From Natronobacterium gregoryi SP2 (GTDB lineage Archaea; Halobacteriota; Halobacteria; Halobacteriales; Natrialbaceae): a stretch of 64,000 bases of DNA. The notes under the pieces were generated by a model. The model searched no databases, had not been told where the DNA came from, and saw nothing but the letters and a program-made list of their open reading frames with translations. Both the position numbers and the translations under genes were made by a program. The stretch spans positions 806,001 to 870,000 of the forward strand of contig NC_019792.1 in the NCBI RefSeq assembly GCF_000230715.2, in the 5' to 3' direction. Below, one piece after another: positions 8,431-16,293 of the stretch (position 1 is its first letter; every line of letters starts with the position of its first letter).

Positions 8431-8904
8431 TCCGTGGTAACACCTGCAACTGGGGGTGGGCAACGGTTGCATTACTGTGTCGAACCCGATCGTGCCGGCC
8501 GGTTCGCATCGGTGGTCGACGGGCGAAACGGTTACACTGGTCGCACAACAGTCGTTCGACCGCGACTGCAGTGACGACGGTGGCGTAGCGCGCGACCGGT
8601 CGAGTCGCTCCCGACGGTCCAACGGGACGCCTCCGGCCTGGCCCTGCCCCCGTGCGGTCGCTCGAGGACGCTGGTCGTCTCTTCTCCATCGGTCGGCGAC
8701 TCGAATCTGAGACAGGAGAACGCGATCCACCGGACCGTCACACAGCGCTCCGTCCCGGCCGACGTCCCGACGTACCCGCTTCGGGTCACGGGTGCGCCGT
8801 CACTGACGGAGCGGAAACCGTATCAGACGGTTTGCTGTATTCACTTACCGCCGATCGCCGACCCCGTTCTGGCGATCAGCAGTAACTAGTTACAGCAATC
8901 CGTA
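8431..8904. other. 474-bp intergenic region
   Basis: No gene could be supported on either strand. The right 90 bp hold inverted-repeat copy D, which runs into the stop codon of the ArsA-like gene. The remainder is GC-rich and unremarkable, possibly decayed sequence. Confidence 0.5.
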
Positions 8905-8908
8905 TCAG
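8818..8908. repeat. Dispersed repeat, copy D: inverted-repeat form
   Basis: Two 33-nt arms, 8827-8859 (starting ACGGTTTGCTGTATTCAC) and 8871-8903 (reverse complement starting ACGGATTGCTGTAACTAG), match at 26 of 33 positions around an 11-nt spacer. Each is flanked outside by CCGTATCAG. The core (A/T)TTGCTGT is shared with copies A-C. The right flank contains the TGA stop of the ArsA-like gene. Confidence 0.6.
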
Positions 8909-9843
8909 TCGGCCGATTCGAACAGATGATCGGAGACCGTTTCGATCGCCTCGAGTCCTTTCACTTCTCGCGGGAGTTGCGGAATCGTCGCCACACCGTA
9001 CTCCGATGCGTACCGGTCCTCGAGCACCTCGAGGTATTCGGCGTGCATCGCCGCTCGTTCGCGGTGGTGTTTACAATCGTCCGCCCCGACATCTTCGAGG
9101 ACCTTGTTCGCCACAACTCGCTGTACGCCGAGGTCGTGCCGCTCGAGGTCGTCGATAATTCGATCGGTCTCGTTGACGCCGAGCCCTTCAGCGATCGTCA
9201 CGACGACGAACGTGGTGTCTGGGCCCTGGACCATCGAGAGACAGTCAGCGGAGAGTTCGCGCCACTCTTCGAACAGCGTCGCCGGACGTTTCTTCAGGTC
9301 GCCACTCGCCAGCGACCGCAGATCCGCATAGATCTTCGGGGCCTGTCCAAGGTGGTCGTAGAACCGTTCCTGGGCTTCCAGTAGCGCGATCGTCCCGCCG
9401 GCTGGGGCGGTATCCCAGACGATTCGGTCGTAGACGTCTCCTTCGAAGTACTCGAGGATGTATCCTAGCATGAACTCGTCTGCGATGCCCGGTGCTTCGG
9501 CGACGTAGTCGATCACCTCCTCACCGACCGAGACGAACGACGAGAACACCCGATAGATGTCTTCACCATACGTTTCTTTCCACTTTTCCCGGATAGCGTC
9601 GTAGTCCATTTCCACGGCATCGAGACCGTCGACACCGTCGACCGACGTAATCTCGCCGAAGACATCGGTCTCGAGAATGTCCGACAGCGACGGCGACCGA
9701 TCGGTCGACAGCAGCAGTGTCCGCTGGCCGGTTTCGGCGAGGTGAACCGCCGTCGCCGCAGAACAGGTCGTCTTTCCGACGCCGCCTTTGCCCGTGACTG
9801 CAACCATTCGCGGCCCGGACTCGAGGTCGCACAGTTCGCCCAT
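8905..9843 (-). CDS. ArsA/Get3 (TRC40)-family ATPase
   Basis: A 312-residue soluble P-loop ATPase with the deviant Walker A of this family (VAVTGKGGVGKTTCS, residues 18-25 for GKGGVGKT), the switch region LLLSTDRSPSLSDILE (family DPAH-type loop, here TDRSPS) and the later nucleotide motif IVWDTAPAGGTIALLE. Length fits a single-domain archaeal Get3/ArsA homologue. Family members energise arsenite export or target tail-anchored membrane proteins. No ArsB or ArsR gene is nearby, so a chaperone/targeting role is at least as likely. The C-terminal stop lies within the flank of repeat copy D. Divergent from the SRPBCC gene at 9957. Confidence 0.85.
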   Translation of the reverse strand: MGELCDLESGPRMVAVTGKGGVGKTTCSAATAVHLAETGQRTLLLSTDRSPSLSDILETDVFGEITSVDGVDGLDAVEMDYDAIREKWKETYGEDIYRVFSSFVSVGEEVIDYVAEAPGIADEFMLGYILEYFEGDVYDRIVWDTAPAGGTIALLEAQERFYDHLGQAPKIYADLRSLASGDLKKRPATLFEEWRELSADCLSMVQGPDTTFVVVTIAEGLGVNETDRIIDDLERHDLGVQRVVANKVLEDVGADDCKHHRERAAMHAEYLEVLEDRYASEYGVATIPQLPREVKGLEAIETVSDHLFESAD

Positions 9844-9956
9844 ATAGACAGATTCGAGAACTGATCTATGGCTGCTTCGACAATTCCCACGAGATCGTAA
9901 TCGATGAGACCACCCCGGATGGCAAACCTTACTTTCGAACCTGTCCTACGGCAGGT

Positions 9957-10502
9957 GTGGACAAGATTCTCCTCAGTACCGTCGCATACCGTCCGCCCGA
10001 GGAGGTCTTTCCGTACGTGCGGTCGTTCACCGAGTACCCGCGTTACACTGACCACCTGAAAGCCGTCGACGTACACGGTGACGGTGGCGTCGGCTCGATC
10101 TACGACCTGCGTCTCGCGTGGTGGAAACTCGGCTACACCGCCCGCTCGAAGGTTGTCGACGTCTCTCCACCGACGTCGCTCGAGTGGCAACTCGTCAAAG
10201 ACGTCGATGCACGTGGCGAGTGGCGTATCGAGCCTGAACCCGACGCCGTCTCCGACGGCGGTGTGGTCGACGACGAGATCGAGTCGGCGAGTCGGATCTA
10301 CTTCGAGGCCGTGTACGACCCTTACTCCGCGGATACGACCGCCATCTCACTTCCACGATTCGTCTCACTGGATCGCGTCGTCGACAAGGTCGAGCCACGA
10401 CTCGTGAGTGAAGCCGAAAGCGTCGTCCAGCGGTTAGTGATGGACATCGAGGGGCGAACGGAGCCTCGAGACGTGGAACTGACGATTCACGAATTGCCCT
10501 GA
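9957..10502 (+). CDS. SRPBCC (START/coenzyme-Q-binding-like) family protein
   Basis: A 181-residue single-domain protein with the helix-grip fold of the SRPBCC superfamily: VAYRPPEEVFPYVRSFTEYP, then alternating strands (KVVDVSPPTSLEWQLVKDV, YFEAVYDPYSADT) and a long C-terminal helix (LDRVVDKVEPRLVSEAES). Haloarchaeal members are thought to bind hydrophobic ligands; no catalytic residue can be named. It starts at GTG 9957-9959, about 27 nt downstream of a TATA-like CTTACTTTCG, consistent with a leaderless mRNA. Likely single gene, divergent from the ArsA-like ATPase. Confidence 0.75.
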   Translation: MDKILLSTVAYRPPEEVFPYVRSFTEYPRYTDHLKAVDVHGDGGVGSIYDLRLAWWKLGYTARSKVVDVSPPTSLEWQLVKDVDARGEWRIEPEPDAVSDGGVVDDEIESASRIYFEAVYDPYSADTTAISLPRFVSLDRVVDKVEPRLVSEAESVVQRLVMDIEGRTEPRDVELTIHELP

Positions 10503-10522
10503 CTCGCGTGTCGGCTGTCGAC

Positions 10523-10606
10523 GGTTCGCACCGACCGCTGGAAGTCAGCGACGGGACAGTCCCGAACGGCGTTGCGATCGCGCCGGAACTGACTGACAGC
10601 AAACCG
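10523..10606 (-). repeat. Dispersed intergenic repeat, copy B
   Basis: Reverse orientation relative to copy A and about 79 percent identical to it without gaps. Its plus-strand right end, CCGGAACTGACTGACAGCAA followed by ACCG, is identical over 26 nt to the right end of copy C at 25359-25384. It lies directly behind the stop of the SRPBCC gene. Confidence 0.65.
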
Positions 10607-10680
10607 GATCACTCGACGCCGATCCGGCCTCGCATCGTCATCCGTTTGCTGGAGCGACTGATGAGAGAGTCGAATTGGCA

Positions 10681-10712
10681 TCCTCTTCCGCCTGAGGGCG
10701 GGGGAATCCCGA
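10681..10712 (-). mobile_element. IS200/IS605-type end-like hairpin (remnant)
   Basis: The minus strand reads GGGATTCCC then CCGCC-CTCA-GGCGG then AAGAGG: a 5-bp stem with a CTCA loop set between GATTCC and GAAGAG. This resembles right-end hairpins of haloarchaeal IS200/IS605 (IS1341-type) elements. It marks the left border of the AT-rich island. No transposase ORF is attached. Identity inferred from pattern only. Confidence 0.4.
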
Positions 10713-10813
10713 CCGCGTTTGGGATAGTAACAGTAGTTGGTAGTACAGTTTCTTTATTCAGTATAGGGTGTGAAACTCGCGTTCAGTACAGATACTAAAC
10801 TGAACGAGAATAA

Positions 10814-11038
10814 CTACAGTCGATTTCCGTAGACTGAATCGAAGCGAGTGTACACCGCCGCAAATGCGATAAAGACAGCAATTGCTCCGACACCGACACC
10901 AATCCATTCTCCGTATGGCACGCCGTATTCTAACAGAGCAATAGCAAGCCGTTCTCCGATAAATGCCATCATCATGATGACGCCTAATCCGAGGAGAAAA
11001 CTCACGACGAAGTTCCGTTCGATGATGTTCTGTTCCAT
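10814..11038 (-). CDS. Small two-helix membrane protein in an AT-rich island
   Basis: A 74-residue protein beginning MEQNIIERNFVVSFLLGLGV with two hydrophobic segments (about residues 10-37 and 46-64) and a short basic tail. Its DNA is clearly less GC-rich than all neighbours (AT-type codons such as ATA, TTA, AAT) and it lies between IS200/IS605-like hairpins, so it was probably acquired. A GAGG lies about 12 nt before the ATG, and a TATA-like TATTACTC lies further up. Not recognised as a family member. It could be an immunity or toxin-like small membrane protein, but nothing in the sequence proves this. Confidence 0.55.
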   Translation of the reverse strand: MEQNIIERNFVVSFLLGLGVIMMMAFIGERLAIALLEYGVPYGEWIGVGVGAIAVFIAFAAVYTRFDSVYGNRL

Positions 11039-11404
11039 ATATGGAATTCCTCGTAAAGAGTAATAGGCTTTCCGCGCTTCTAACCCTCAGTCCGCACACG
11101 TAGTTACCGAATTGCTTGTTTCAGTTTCAGACACGATTCTGAATAAAGAAATCGTGCTATCTCCACCCAAATCGGGTGCAGACTCGGGGTTACTTTCGTT
11201 GCTGTCGAGACGGATATTCTCCGCCTCGGAGGGGAAGCCCCGTCGTCGTCGGACTACGCCCGACTGCTTGAGAGAGCTTCGGTCTCTCTCCGTTCACGAC
11301 GGGGAAAATATCACTTCTGGCGTCTGATTACCGGGAGTACACATCAAAGCCCCTACGTTCAAGAACCGAGGCGCGTATGCGCCGAGGGAGTAGGGCGGGG
11401 TAGT
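11039..11404. other. 366-bp gap holding two structured, IS-end-like segments
   Basis: No gene. The left part is AT-rich. The right part carries a three-way-junction fold (11238-11304) and an IS right-end-like segment (11345-11408) that touches the M42 peptidase stop codon. Confidence 0.5.
11238..11304 (+). ncRNA. Three-way-junction structure resembling an IS605 end hairpin with an insertion
   Basis: The outer 9-bp stem CCCCGTCGT (11238-11246) pairs perfectly with ACGACGGGG (11296-11304). Inside are two more stems: GTCGG/CCGAC (11248-11252 and 11260-11264) and a perfect 7-bp GAGAGAG/CTCTCTC (11270-11276 and 11284-11290). It is preceded by GGGGAAG, like the IS-end hairpin near 36.9 kb (GGGAAG then stem). 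The closing TTCA before CGACGGGG also matches that hairpin, as if about 48 nt had been inserted in its loop. Transcription unknown. Confidence 0.4.
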
Positions 11405-11408
11405 TTAC
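11345..11408 (+). mobile_element. Right-end remnant of an IS200/IS605 (IS1341-type) element
   Basis: TCAAAGCCCCTACGTTCAAG through GGCGC-GTAT-GCGCC to GAGTAGGGCGGGGTAGTTTA forms nested stems (CCCTAC with GTAGGG; GGCGC with GCGCC). As I recall them, the 3' ends of haloarchaeal tnpB elements, which double as the omega-RNA scaffold, look like this. No tnpB or tnpA ORF is present. The segment ends inside the stop codon of the convergent M42 peptidase gene. Confidence 0.5.
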
Positions 11409-12472
11409 AGCGTGTACTCGTGTGCTCCGTCCTCGCTCTCGAGAAACGCCTCGAGGAGGTCGATGGTCGCTGCCACGTCGTCGACGTGTGCCGTCTCGGT
11501 GACGGTGTGGAGGTACCGCGTCGGGATCGAGATTGCGCCGACGGGCTTCGCGCCGGCGGTGTTCTGGAAGCCGGCCGTGTCGGTGCCGCCGGCAGGAAGG
11601 ATCTCGAGTTGGTAGTCGATCTCCGCGTCGTCGGCGACCGACTGCATGCGCTTGTGGACCTTCGGGTTCGTGATTACGCTCGAGTCTTTGAGTTTGATCG
11701 CCGTCCCCTCGCCGAGCTGGGTGACGTATTCGCCGGCGTCGAAGCCGGGGACGTCGTTGGCGACGGTGACGTCCAGTGCGATCGCCAGGTCGGGGTCGAC
11801 GTCGACGCCGAGTGCGTGAGCACCCCGTAGGCCGACTTCCTCCTGGACGGTCGCACAGAAGTGGATCGTCGCGTCGGGCTTTTCGAGTCGGCGGGCCGCC
11901 TCGAGCATCGCGAACAGGCAGACGCGGTCGTCGAGTGCCTTGCCCGTCACCGTCTCGCCGACGCGTTCGGTCGTCTGGTCCATCGTCACGAGGTCGCCCG
12001 GCGAGACCCGCTCCTCGAGTTCCTCGTAGGGGAGGCCGACGTCGACGAAGACGTCCTCGACTTTCGGCGTCTTCTCGCGTTCTTCCTCGTCTAAGGTGTG
12101 TGGTGGCGGCGAGCCGATGACGCCCGGCAGGTCGCCCTCGTCGGTGTGGATCGTCACGCGCTGGGCTTTGAGGACGCGGGCGTCCCAGCCACCGAGTGCG
12201 TCCAGTTCGACGAACCCGTCGCCGTCTTCGTCGCCTGCGACGTGTCGGACCATGAAACCGATTTCGTCCATGTGGGCCGCAACGGCGACCGAGTGGTCGC
12301 CCGAGCCCTCGAGCGTTCCGACGACGTTGCCCATCGGATCGGTCCGTACGCGATCGACCGTCGCTTCTAGTTCGTCGACGACGAGATCACGAATCCGGTC
12401 TTCGTAACCCGGGACGCCGCTCGTTTCGGTCAGTTCGCATAGTAACTCGAAGTCGAATGCGGTGGATGGCAC
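11405..12472 (-). CDS. M42-family (glutamyl aminopeptidase/endoglucanase-type) metallopeptidase
   Basis: A cytoplasmic dinuclear metallo-aminopeptidase of 355 residues, typical for M42 (TET-type) enzymes. Visible metal and catalytic motifs are AVAAHMDEIGFMV (first His ligand), GKALDDRVCLFAMLEAA (bridging Asp), CATVQEEVGLRGAHAL (catalytic/metal Glu pair), AIALDVTVANDVPGF (Asp ligand) and the last His region IPTRYLHTVTETAHVDD. GTG at 12470-12472 was chosen: a TATA box (minus CTTATATGG, 12496-12502) lies about 27 nt upstream, predicting a leaderless mRNA, whereas an extended N-terminus would run through the promoter. An IS-like remnant ends at its stop codon. Confidence 0.9.
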   Translation of the reverse strand: MPSTAFDFELLCELTETSGVPGYEDRIRDLVVDELEATVDRVRTDPMGNVVGTLEGSGDHSVAVAAHMDEIGFMVRHVAGDEDGDGFVELDALGGWDARVLKAQRVTIHTDEGDLPGVIGSPPPHTLDEEEREKTPKVEDVFVDVGLPYEELEERVSPGDLVTMDQTTERVGETVTGKALDDRVCLFAMLEAARRLEKPDATIHFCATVQEEVGLRGAHALGVDVDPDLAIALDVTVANDVPGFDAGEYVTQLGEGTAIKLKDSSVITNPKVHKRMQSVADDAEIDYQLEILPAGGTDTAGFQNTAGAKPVGAISIPTRYLHTVTETAHVDDVAATIDLLEAFLESEDGAHEYTL

Positions 12473-12495
12473 GTTTAGTCGTGGGTACGACTCCC

Positions 12496-12502
12496 ATATA
12501 AG
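12496..12502 (-). promoter_or_regulatory. TATA box for the M42 peptidase gene
   Basis: Minus-strand CTTATAT centred about 27 nt upstream of GTG 12472, which decides this start over longer alternatives. Confidence 0.55.
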
Positions 12503-12629
12503 AACGTGGAAACGAGACAGTTGCAACTGGCGAACCGCCGGACAGGCCGTCGACCCCGCTACGAAACTGGCACAAACGGTTGCGATGTTAACCACGGGGT
12601 ATTAACAGTTCCATCAGGTATATCGGGGT

Positions 12630-13802
12630 ATGAGCCACGTGCGCGTTGCAGGGTCTGGGTTGACCGCCTTCGGGAACACTCCCGAACGGACGAGTCGAGA
12701 CCTCTTCGCCGAGGCGACCGTCGAAGCGTTCGAAGACAGCGGCGTCCCTCGAGCCGACGTCGACGCCGTCTTCTATGGCAACTTCATGGGCGAACTGTCC
12801 GAACACCAGGGTCACCAGGGGCCACTGATGGCCGAAGCGGCAGGCGTGCAGGCACCTGCAACGCGCTACGAGTCGGCGTGTGCCTCGAGTGGGACGGCCG
12901 TTCGGGACGCTGTCGTTCGACTTCGAAACGGCGAGGCCGATGTCGTGCTGGTCGGCGGCGCTGAGCGAATGACTAATCTCGGTACTGCGGGCGCGACCGA
13001 GGCACTCGCCATCGCGGCCGACGACCTCTGGGAAGTACGGGCTGGAACGACGTTCCCCGGGGCCTACGCGCTGATGGCACAGGCCTACTTCGATCGGTTC
13101 GGCGGCAAACGCGAGGATCTCGCACACGTCGCGGTCAAGAACCACGACAACGCTCTCTCGAACGAGAAAGCCCAGTACCAGAGCGCGATCGAAGTCGACG
13201 ACGTCCTCGAGGCCCCGACGGTCTCCACACCGCTTGGCCTGTACGACTCCTGTCCGCTCTCCGATGGCGCGGCCGCGCTCGTCCTCACGAGTGAGTCCTA
13301 CGCCGAAGAACACGATCTCGAGGCACCTATCTCGATCACGGGCACCGGCCAGGGCGGCGACCGGATGGCACTGCACGACCGCGACCACCTCGCCCGGTCG
13401 CCGGCCGCACGCGAGGCCGGCAAAGAGGCGTACGCCGACGCCGGCATCGACGCAGACGACATCGATCTCGCCGAGGTCCACGACTGCTTTACGATCGCCG
13501 AAGTGCTCGCACTCGAGGCACTCGACCTCGAACAGGCCGGGGAGGGGATCTCCGCCGCTCGAGACGGGCGGACGACCGCCGACGGCGAGACGCCGGTCAA
13601 CCTCTCGGGCGGACTGAAAGCGAAGGGGCATCCGGTCGGGGCGACCGGTGCGTCCCAGATCGCGGAGGTGACGAAGCTCCTCGCAGGCGATCACCCCAAC
13701 AGCGCCCACGTCCCCGACGCGACGACGGGCGTCGCACACAACGCGGGTGGCACGGTCGCCAGTGCGACAGTTCACGTGCTCGAGGAGGTGAGCGACCGAT
13801 GA
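12630..13802 (+). CDS. Thiolase (acetyl-CoA C-acyltransferase, SCP-x-like archaeal type)
   Basis: A 390-residue thiolase catalysing acetyl-CoA condensation or acyl-CoA cleavage. Nucleophile cysteine in RYESACASSGTAVRDAV (about residue 84), the HDCF-type motif AEVHDCFTIAEVLALEALDL replacing NEAF, and the GHP motif GGLKAKGHPVGATGASQI. It overlaps by 4 bp (ATGA) with a small OB-fold/zinc-ribbon gene, the standard archaeal arrangement in which that protein bridges acetoacetyl-CoA thiolase and HMG-CoA synthase for the mevalonate pathway. A TATA-like GGTATTAAC lies about 28 nt before the ATG. HMG-CoA synthase itself is not in the window, so a fatty-acid degradation role remains possible. Confidence 0.9.
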   Translation: MSHVRVAGSGLTAFGNTPERTSRDLFAEATVEAFEDSGVPRADVDAVFYGNFMGELSEHQGHQGPLMAEAAGVQAPATRYESACASSGTAVRDAVVRLRNGEADVVLVGGAERMTNLGTAGATEALAIAADDLWEVRAGTTFPGAYALMAQAYFDRFGGKREDLAHVAVKNHDNALSNEKAQYQSAIEVDDVLEAPTVSTPLGLYDSCPLSDGAAALVLTSESYAEEHDLEAPISITGTGQGGDRMALHDRDHLARSPAAREAGKEAYADAGIDADDIDLAEVHDCFTIAEVLALEALDLEQAGEGISAARDGRTTADGETPVNLSGGLKAKGHPVGATGASQIAEVTKLLAGDHPNSAHVPDATTGVAHNAGGTVASATVHVLEEVSDR

Positions 13803-14188
13803 GCGACGACGAAGTCCAGGACGCTGGTTTCGACGACTGGGTAGACGCTGCCGAGGCGGGCGAAGCCTACTACCTCGAGTGTCCCGCTGGCCACGGCTCC
13901 CTGCCACCGCGGCGGGTCTGCCCGGAGTGTGGCGCGACAGCACTCGAGAAACAGCAACTCCCCGAGACGGGCGAGATAGCGACGGTCACCGTCACGCACG
14001 TCCCCACGCCAGCCTTCGAAGACGACGCGCCGTACGCGACCGCGATCGCCGGCTTCGGGCCGGTTCGGCTCACCGGACAGGTCGTCGATATCGACCTCGA
14101 GGCGGTAGCGACCGGATTGGAAGTCGAGATCGACGTGACGATTTCGGAGACGAGCGGCGAACGAGTGGTCTCGTTCAGACCGGTCTAG
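13799..14188 (+). CDS. Zinc-ribbon/OB-fold (DUF35-type) thiolase partner
   Basis: A 129-residue protein with an N-terminal rubredoxin-like zinc ribbon (YYLECPAGHGSLPPRRVCPE followed by CGA; Cys pairs in the first 50 residues) and a C-terminal OB-fold (VTVTHVPTPAFEDDAPYATA and IAGFGPVRLTGQVVDIDLEA). DUF35 proteins form a complex with thiolases and bind CoA. The 4-bp ATGA overlap with the thiolase gene indicates translational coupling and stoichiometric synthesis. Its stop codon (TAG 14186-14188) overlaps the convergent stop of the hydrolase gene in a CTAG. Confidence 0.9.
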   Translation: MSDDEVQDAGFDDWVDAAEAGEAYYLECPAGHGSLPPRRVCPECGATALEKQQLPETGEIATVTVTHVPTPAFEDDAPYATAIAGFGPVRLTGQVVDIDLEAVATGLEVEIDVTISETSGERVVSFRPV

Positions 14189-15132
14189 GATTCGTCGATA
14201 CCGGCGTCGGCGTGTAACAGTTCTGCAGTCAGGTACTCGAGGAACGTCTCGGGGTGTTCGGCGTGGGGCAACAGCGTCGAGTAATCGACGACGACCAGCT
14301 CGAGGTCTGCGGCCTCGGCGAGGTTTCGTCCCGTCCGCAGCGGGACGAGTTCCGCGTCCCGACCCCAGACGAGCGTCGTCGGCGTCTCGAGGGCGGCCAG
14401 TGCGGCCGTCAGGTCGAACGCCGGATCGAGCGTTCCGGACGCGAACGAGGCGGGTGCGTACCGTGCGCCGGGCTGGTGGGCACTGTCCCAGGCGTAGTCG
14501 AGTTCTTTCTCGTCGAGCCGGCCGGCGTCGTAGTAGCCGTCCCGGCTGTAGAAGTGTCGGATTGCCGGTTTGGTCGCAAGGACGTTGAAAAGCGTCGTGC
14601 CGACGACTGGCGATCGAAGTAGCGTTCGGAGCCACGGCCGTTCCGCCGCGGTTTCCTCGATCGGACAGATCAGGACCAGATGTTCGAACTCGGTCTCGTC
14701 TGCGGCGTCGACGGCGAAGGACCCAGCCAGCGACGACGCGACGACGATCGGTTCGTCGGTGACGGCCACCGTGAAGTCACGGAGGAACTCGGCGTACAGC
14801 GTCGGCGAGTAGACCAGCGGCGGCCGCTCGGAGCGACCGAACCCGGGCAGGTCGACCGCGATGACGCGATAGTCTTCGGCCAGCCGTTCGAAGATTGGCT
14901 CGAACTCGTGGCTGCTTGCGCCTGTATAGATGCCGTGACAGAGCAAGACCTCGGGGTCCTGCGGGTCACCGGCGACGGTGTAGGTCGTCTCTATCCCCCG
15001 CCATCGGTACGTGCGTTCGATACCGGGAAGCGGGTTCTCGAGGTCACCTGCGCGCTTGGTGAGCAGTCGGTTCCCGACGACGGCTGCGCCGACGGTGCCG
15101 ATTGCCGTACCGAGGACTGTCCGGGCTTTCAT
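14185..15132 (-). CDS. Alpha/beta hydrolase with an N-terminal membrane segment
   Basis: A 315-residue alpha/beta-hydrolase-fold protein. An N-terminal hydrophobic segment (MKARTVLGTAIGTVGAAVVG) may anchor it. The oxyanion region is EVLLCHGIYTGASSHEFEPI; the nucleophile elbow reads VVASSLAGSFAVDAAD (S-x-x-G type with Ser in ASSLAG); the acid is around TTLVWGRDAELVPL; the catalytic His is in YSTLLPHAEHPETFLEYL. Such proteins are esterases or lipases of broad specificity; the substrate is not predictable. ATG 15130-15132 was chosen; a GTG five codons upstream is possible. Convergent with the OB-fold gene. Confidence 0.85.
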   Translation of the reverse strand: MKARTVLGTAIGTVGAAVVGNRLLTKRAGDLENPLPGIERTYRWRGIETTYTVAGDPQDPEVLLCHGIYTGASSHEFEPIFERLAEDYRVIAVDLPGFGRSERPPLVYSPTLYAEFLRDFTVAVTDEPIVVASSLAGSFAVDAADETEFEHLVLICPIEETAAERPWLRTLLRSPVVGTTLFNVLATKPAIRHFYSRDGYYDAGRLDEKELDYAWDSAHQPGARYAPASFASGTLDPAFDLTAALAALETPTTLVWGRDAELVPLRTGRNLAEAADLELVVVDYSTLLPHAEHPETFLEYLTAELLHADAGIDES

Positions 15133-15195
15133 ACGGAGTCGTACCACGGCAACGGTCTTAGAACTGCGGTCGGAGTTCGGAAACTGGGAACCAGG

Positions 15196-16293
15196 CTACT
15201 CGCCCGTCTCGAGTTCGTCGAGACAGTCCGCGACCGGCGCGAGCAACTCGTCGGCGATCGAGTACGGGCTAGTCTCGCCAGTTCGGACGTTCTCTGCGAG
15301 GTCGTCGATCCCACCGGCCGCCGCGAGTTCGTCCTCGAGCAGATCGTGGACGTCTTCCCGCAGGAGAGTCCTGATCTCCTCGGCGTATCGCTTTCGAGCC
15401 ATCTCCGCGCGGGTGCCGGAATCGATGAGGTAGGACTGGTGAGTCTCGAGTTCGCCGATGAACTCCTCGACGCCCTCGGCGCGTGTGGCGACGGTTTCGA
15501 CGATCGGTGGGACCCACTCGTCGGCGTCGGCGTCGGCGTCGGCGTCTTCTGCCCACTCGGCGTGAGCGTCGTCGTGGTCGTCCATCGTCGCTAGTGCGTC
15601 GGCACCGTGGTGGCCGCCACCGCCGGCCATGCTGACACCGTCGCCGGCTCCCATGGCGACCATGTCCTGGAGTTCGTGGACGGTCCGGTCAGCACCGTCG
15701 CGGTCAGCCTTGTTGACGACGAAGACGTCGGCGATCTCTAAGATGCCGGCTTTCAGCGTCTGGACGTCGTCGCCCGACCCCGGCGGGACGAGGACGGCGA
15801 CGGTGTCGGCGGTTCGGACGATGTCGATCTCGTTCTGTCCGGCACCGACGGTCTCGATGATTATCTTGTCCTTGCCGAACGCGTCCATCGCTTTCACGGC
15901 GTCCGTCGTCGCCGTCGAGAGCCCACCCAGCGTTCCGCGGGCACTCATCGAACGAACGAAGACGTCCATGTCGCCGATCGTCGACCCCATTCGGATGCGG
16001 TCGCCCAGGACGGCACCACCGGAAAACGGCGAAGACGGGTCGATCGCGATGATGCCGACCGTCTCGTCGCGTTCGCGGTAGGTTTCTGCGAGTTTGTCGA
16101 CGAGCGTCGACTTCCCTGCCCCGGGGCTGCCCGTGATTCCGATTACGTCCGCCTCGCCGGTGTGTGCGTACAGCTCCGAGACGAGGTCGCGGTACCCCGG
16201 TGCCCGGTCCTCGATCTTCGAGATAACTCGGGCCAGTGCGCGGTGTTTCCCCTCGAGGAGGTCCTCGAGCAGTCGTTCGTCGTCGGCGTTCAT
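15196..16293 (-). CDS. meaB: Methylmalonyl-CoA mutase-associated GTPase MeaB (ArgK)
   Basis: A G3E-family GTPase that loads and protects adenosylcobalamin in methylmalonyl-CoA mutase. Walker A GITGSPGAGKSTLVDKLA, switch region IDPSSPFSGGAVLGDRIRM, ETVGAGQNEIDI (Walker B/switch II), and NKADRDGAD for guanine recognition. 365 residues, longer than usual because of a Gly/His/Asp-rich insertion after the NKAD motif (about residues 227-267). The start ATG (16291-16293) overlaps the TGA of the B12-binding subunit gene (ATGA), so the two are translationally coupled and act together in the propionyl-CoA/methylmalonyl-CoA route. Confidence 0.95.
   Translation of the reverse strand: MNADDERLLEDLLEGKHRALARVISKIEDRAPGYRDLVSELYAHTGEADVIGITGSPGAGKSTLVDKLAETYRERDETVGIIAIDPSSPFSGGAVLGDRIRMGSTIGDMDVFVRSMSARGTLGGLSTATTDAVKAMDAFGKDKIIIETVGAGQNEIDIVRTADTVAVLVPPGSGDDVQTLKAGILEIADVFVVNKADRDGADRTVHELQDMVAMGAGDGVSMAGGGGHHGADALATMDDHDDAHAEWAEDADADADADEWVPPIVETVATRAEGVEEFIGELETHQSYLIDSGTRAEMARKRYAEEIRTLLREDVHDLLEDELAAAGGIDDLAENVRTGETSPYSIADELLAPVADCLDELETGE

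Larger units (their letters stand above)
10503..10813. other. 311-bp intergenic region with repeat copy B and an IS200/IS605-like hairpin
   Basis: No gene supported. It contains repeat copy B (10523-10606) and, from 10681, an abrupt drop in GC that begins with a hairpin resembling the ends of IS200/IS605-type elements. Confidence 0.5.

Noticed and set aside
8905-9843. Arsenic resistance operon
   Set aside because: Only an ArsA/Get3-like ATPase is present; no arsB, arsC, arsR or arsD nearby.
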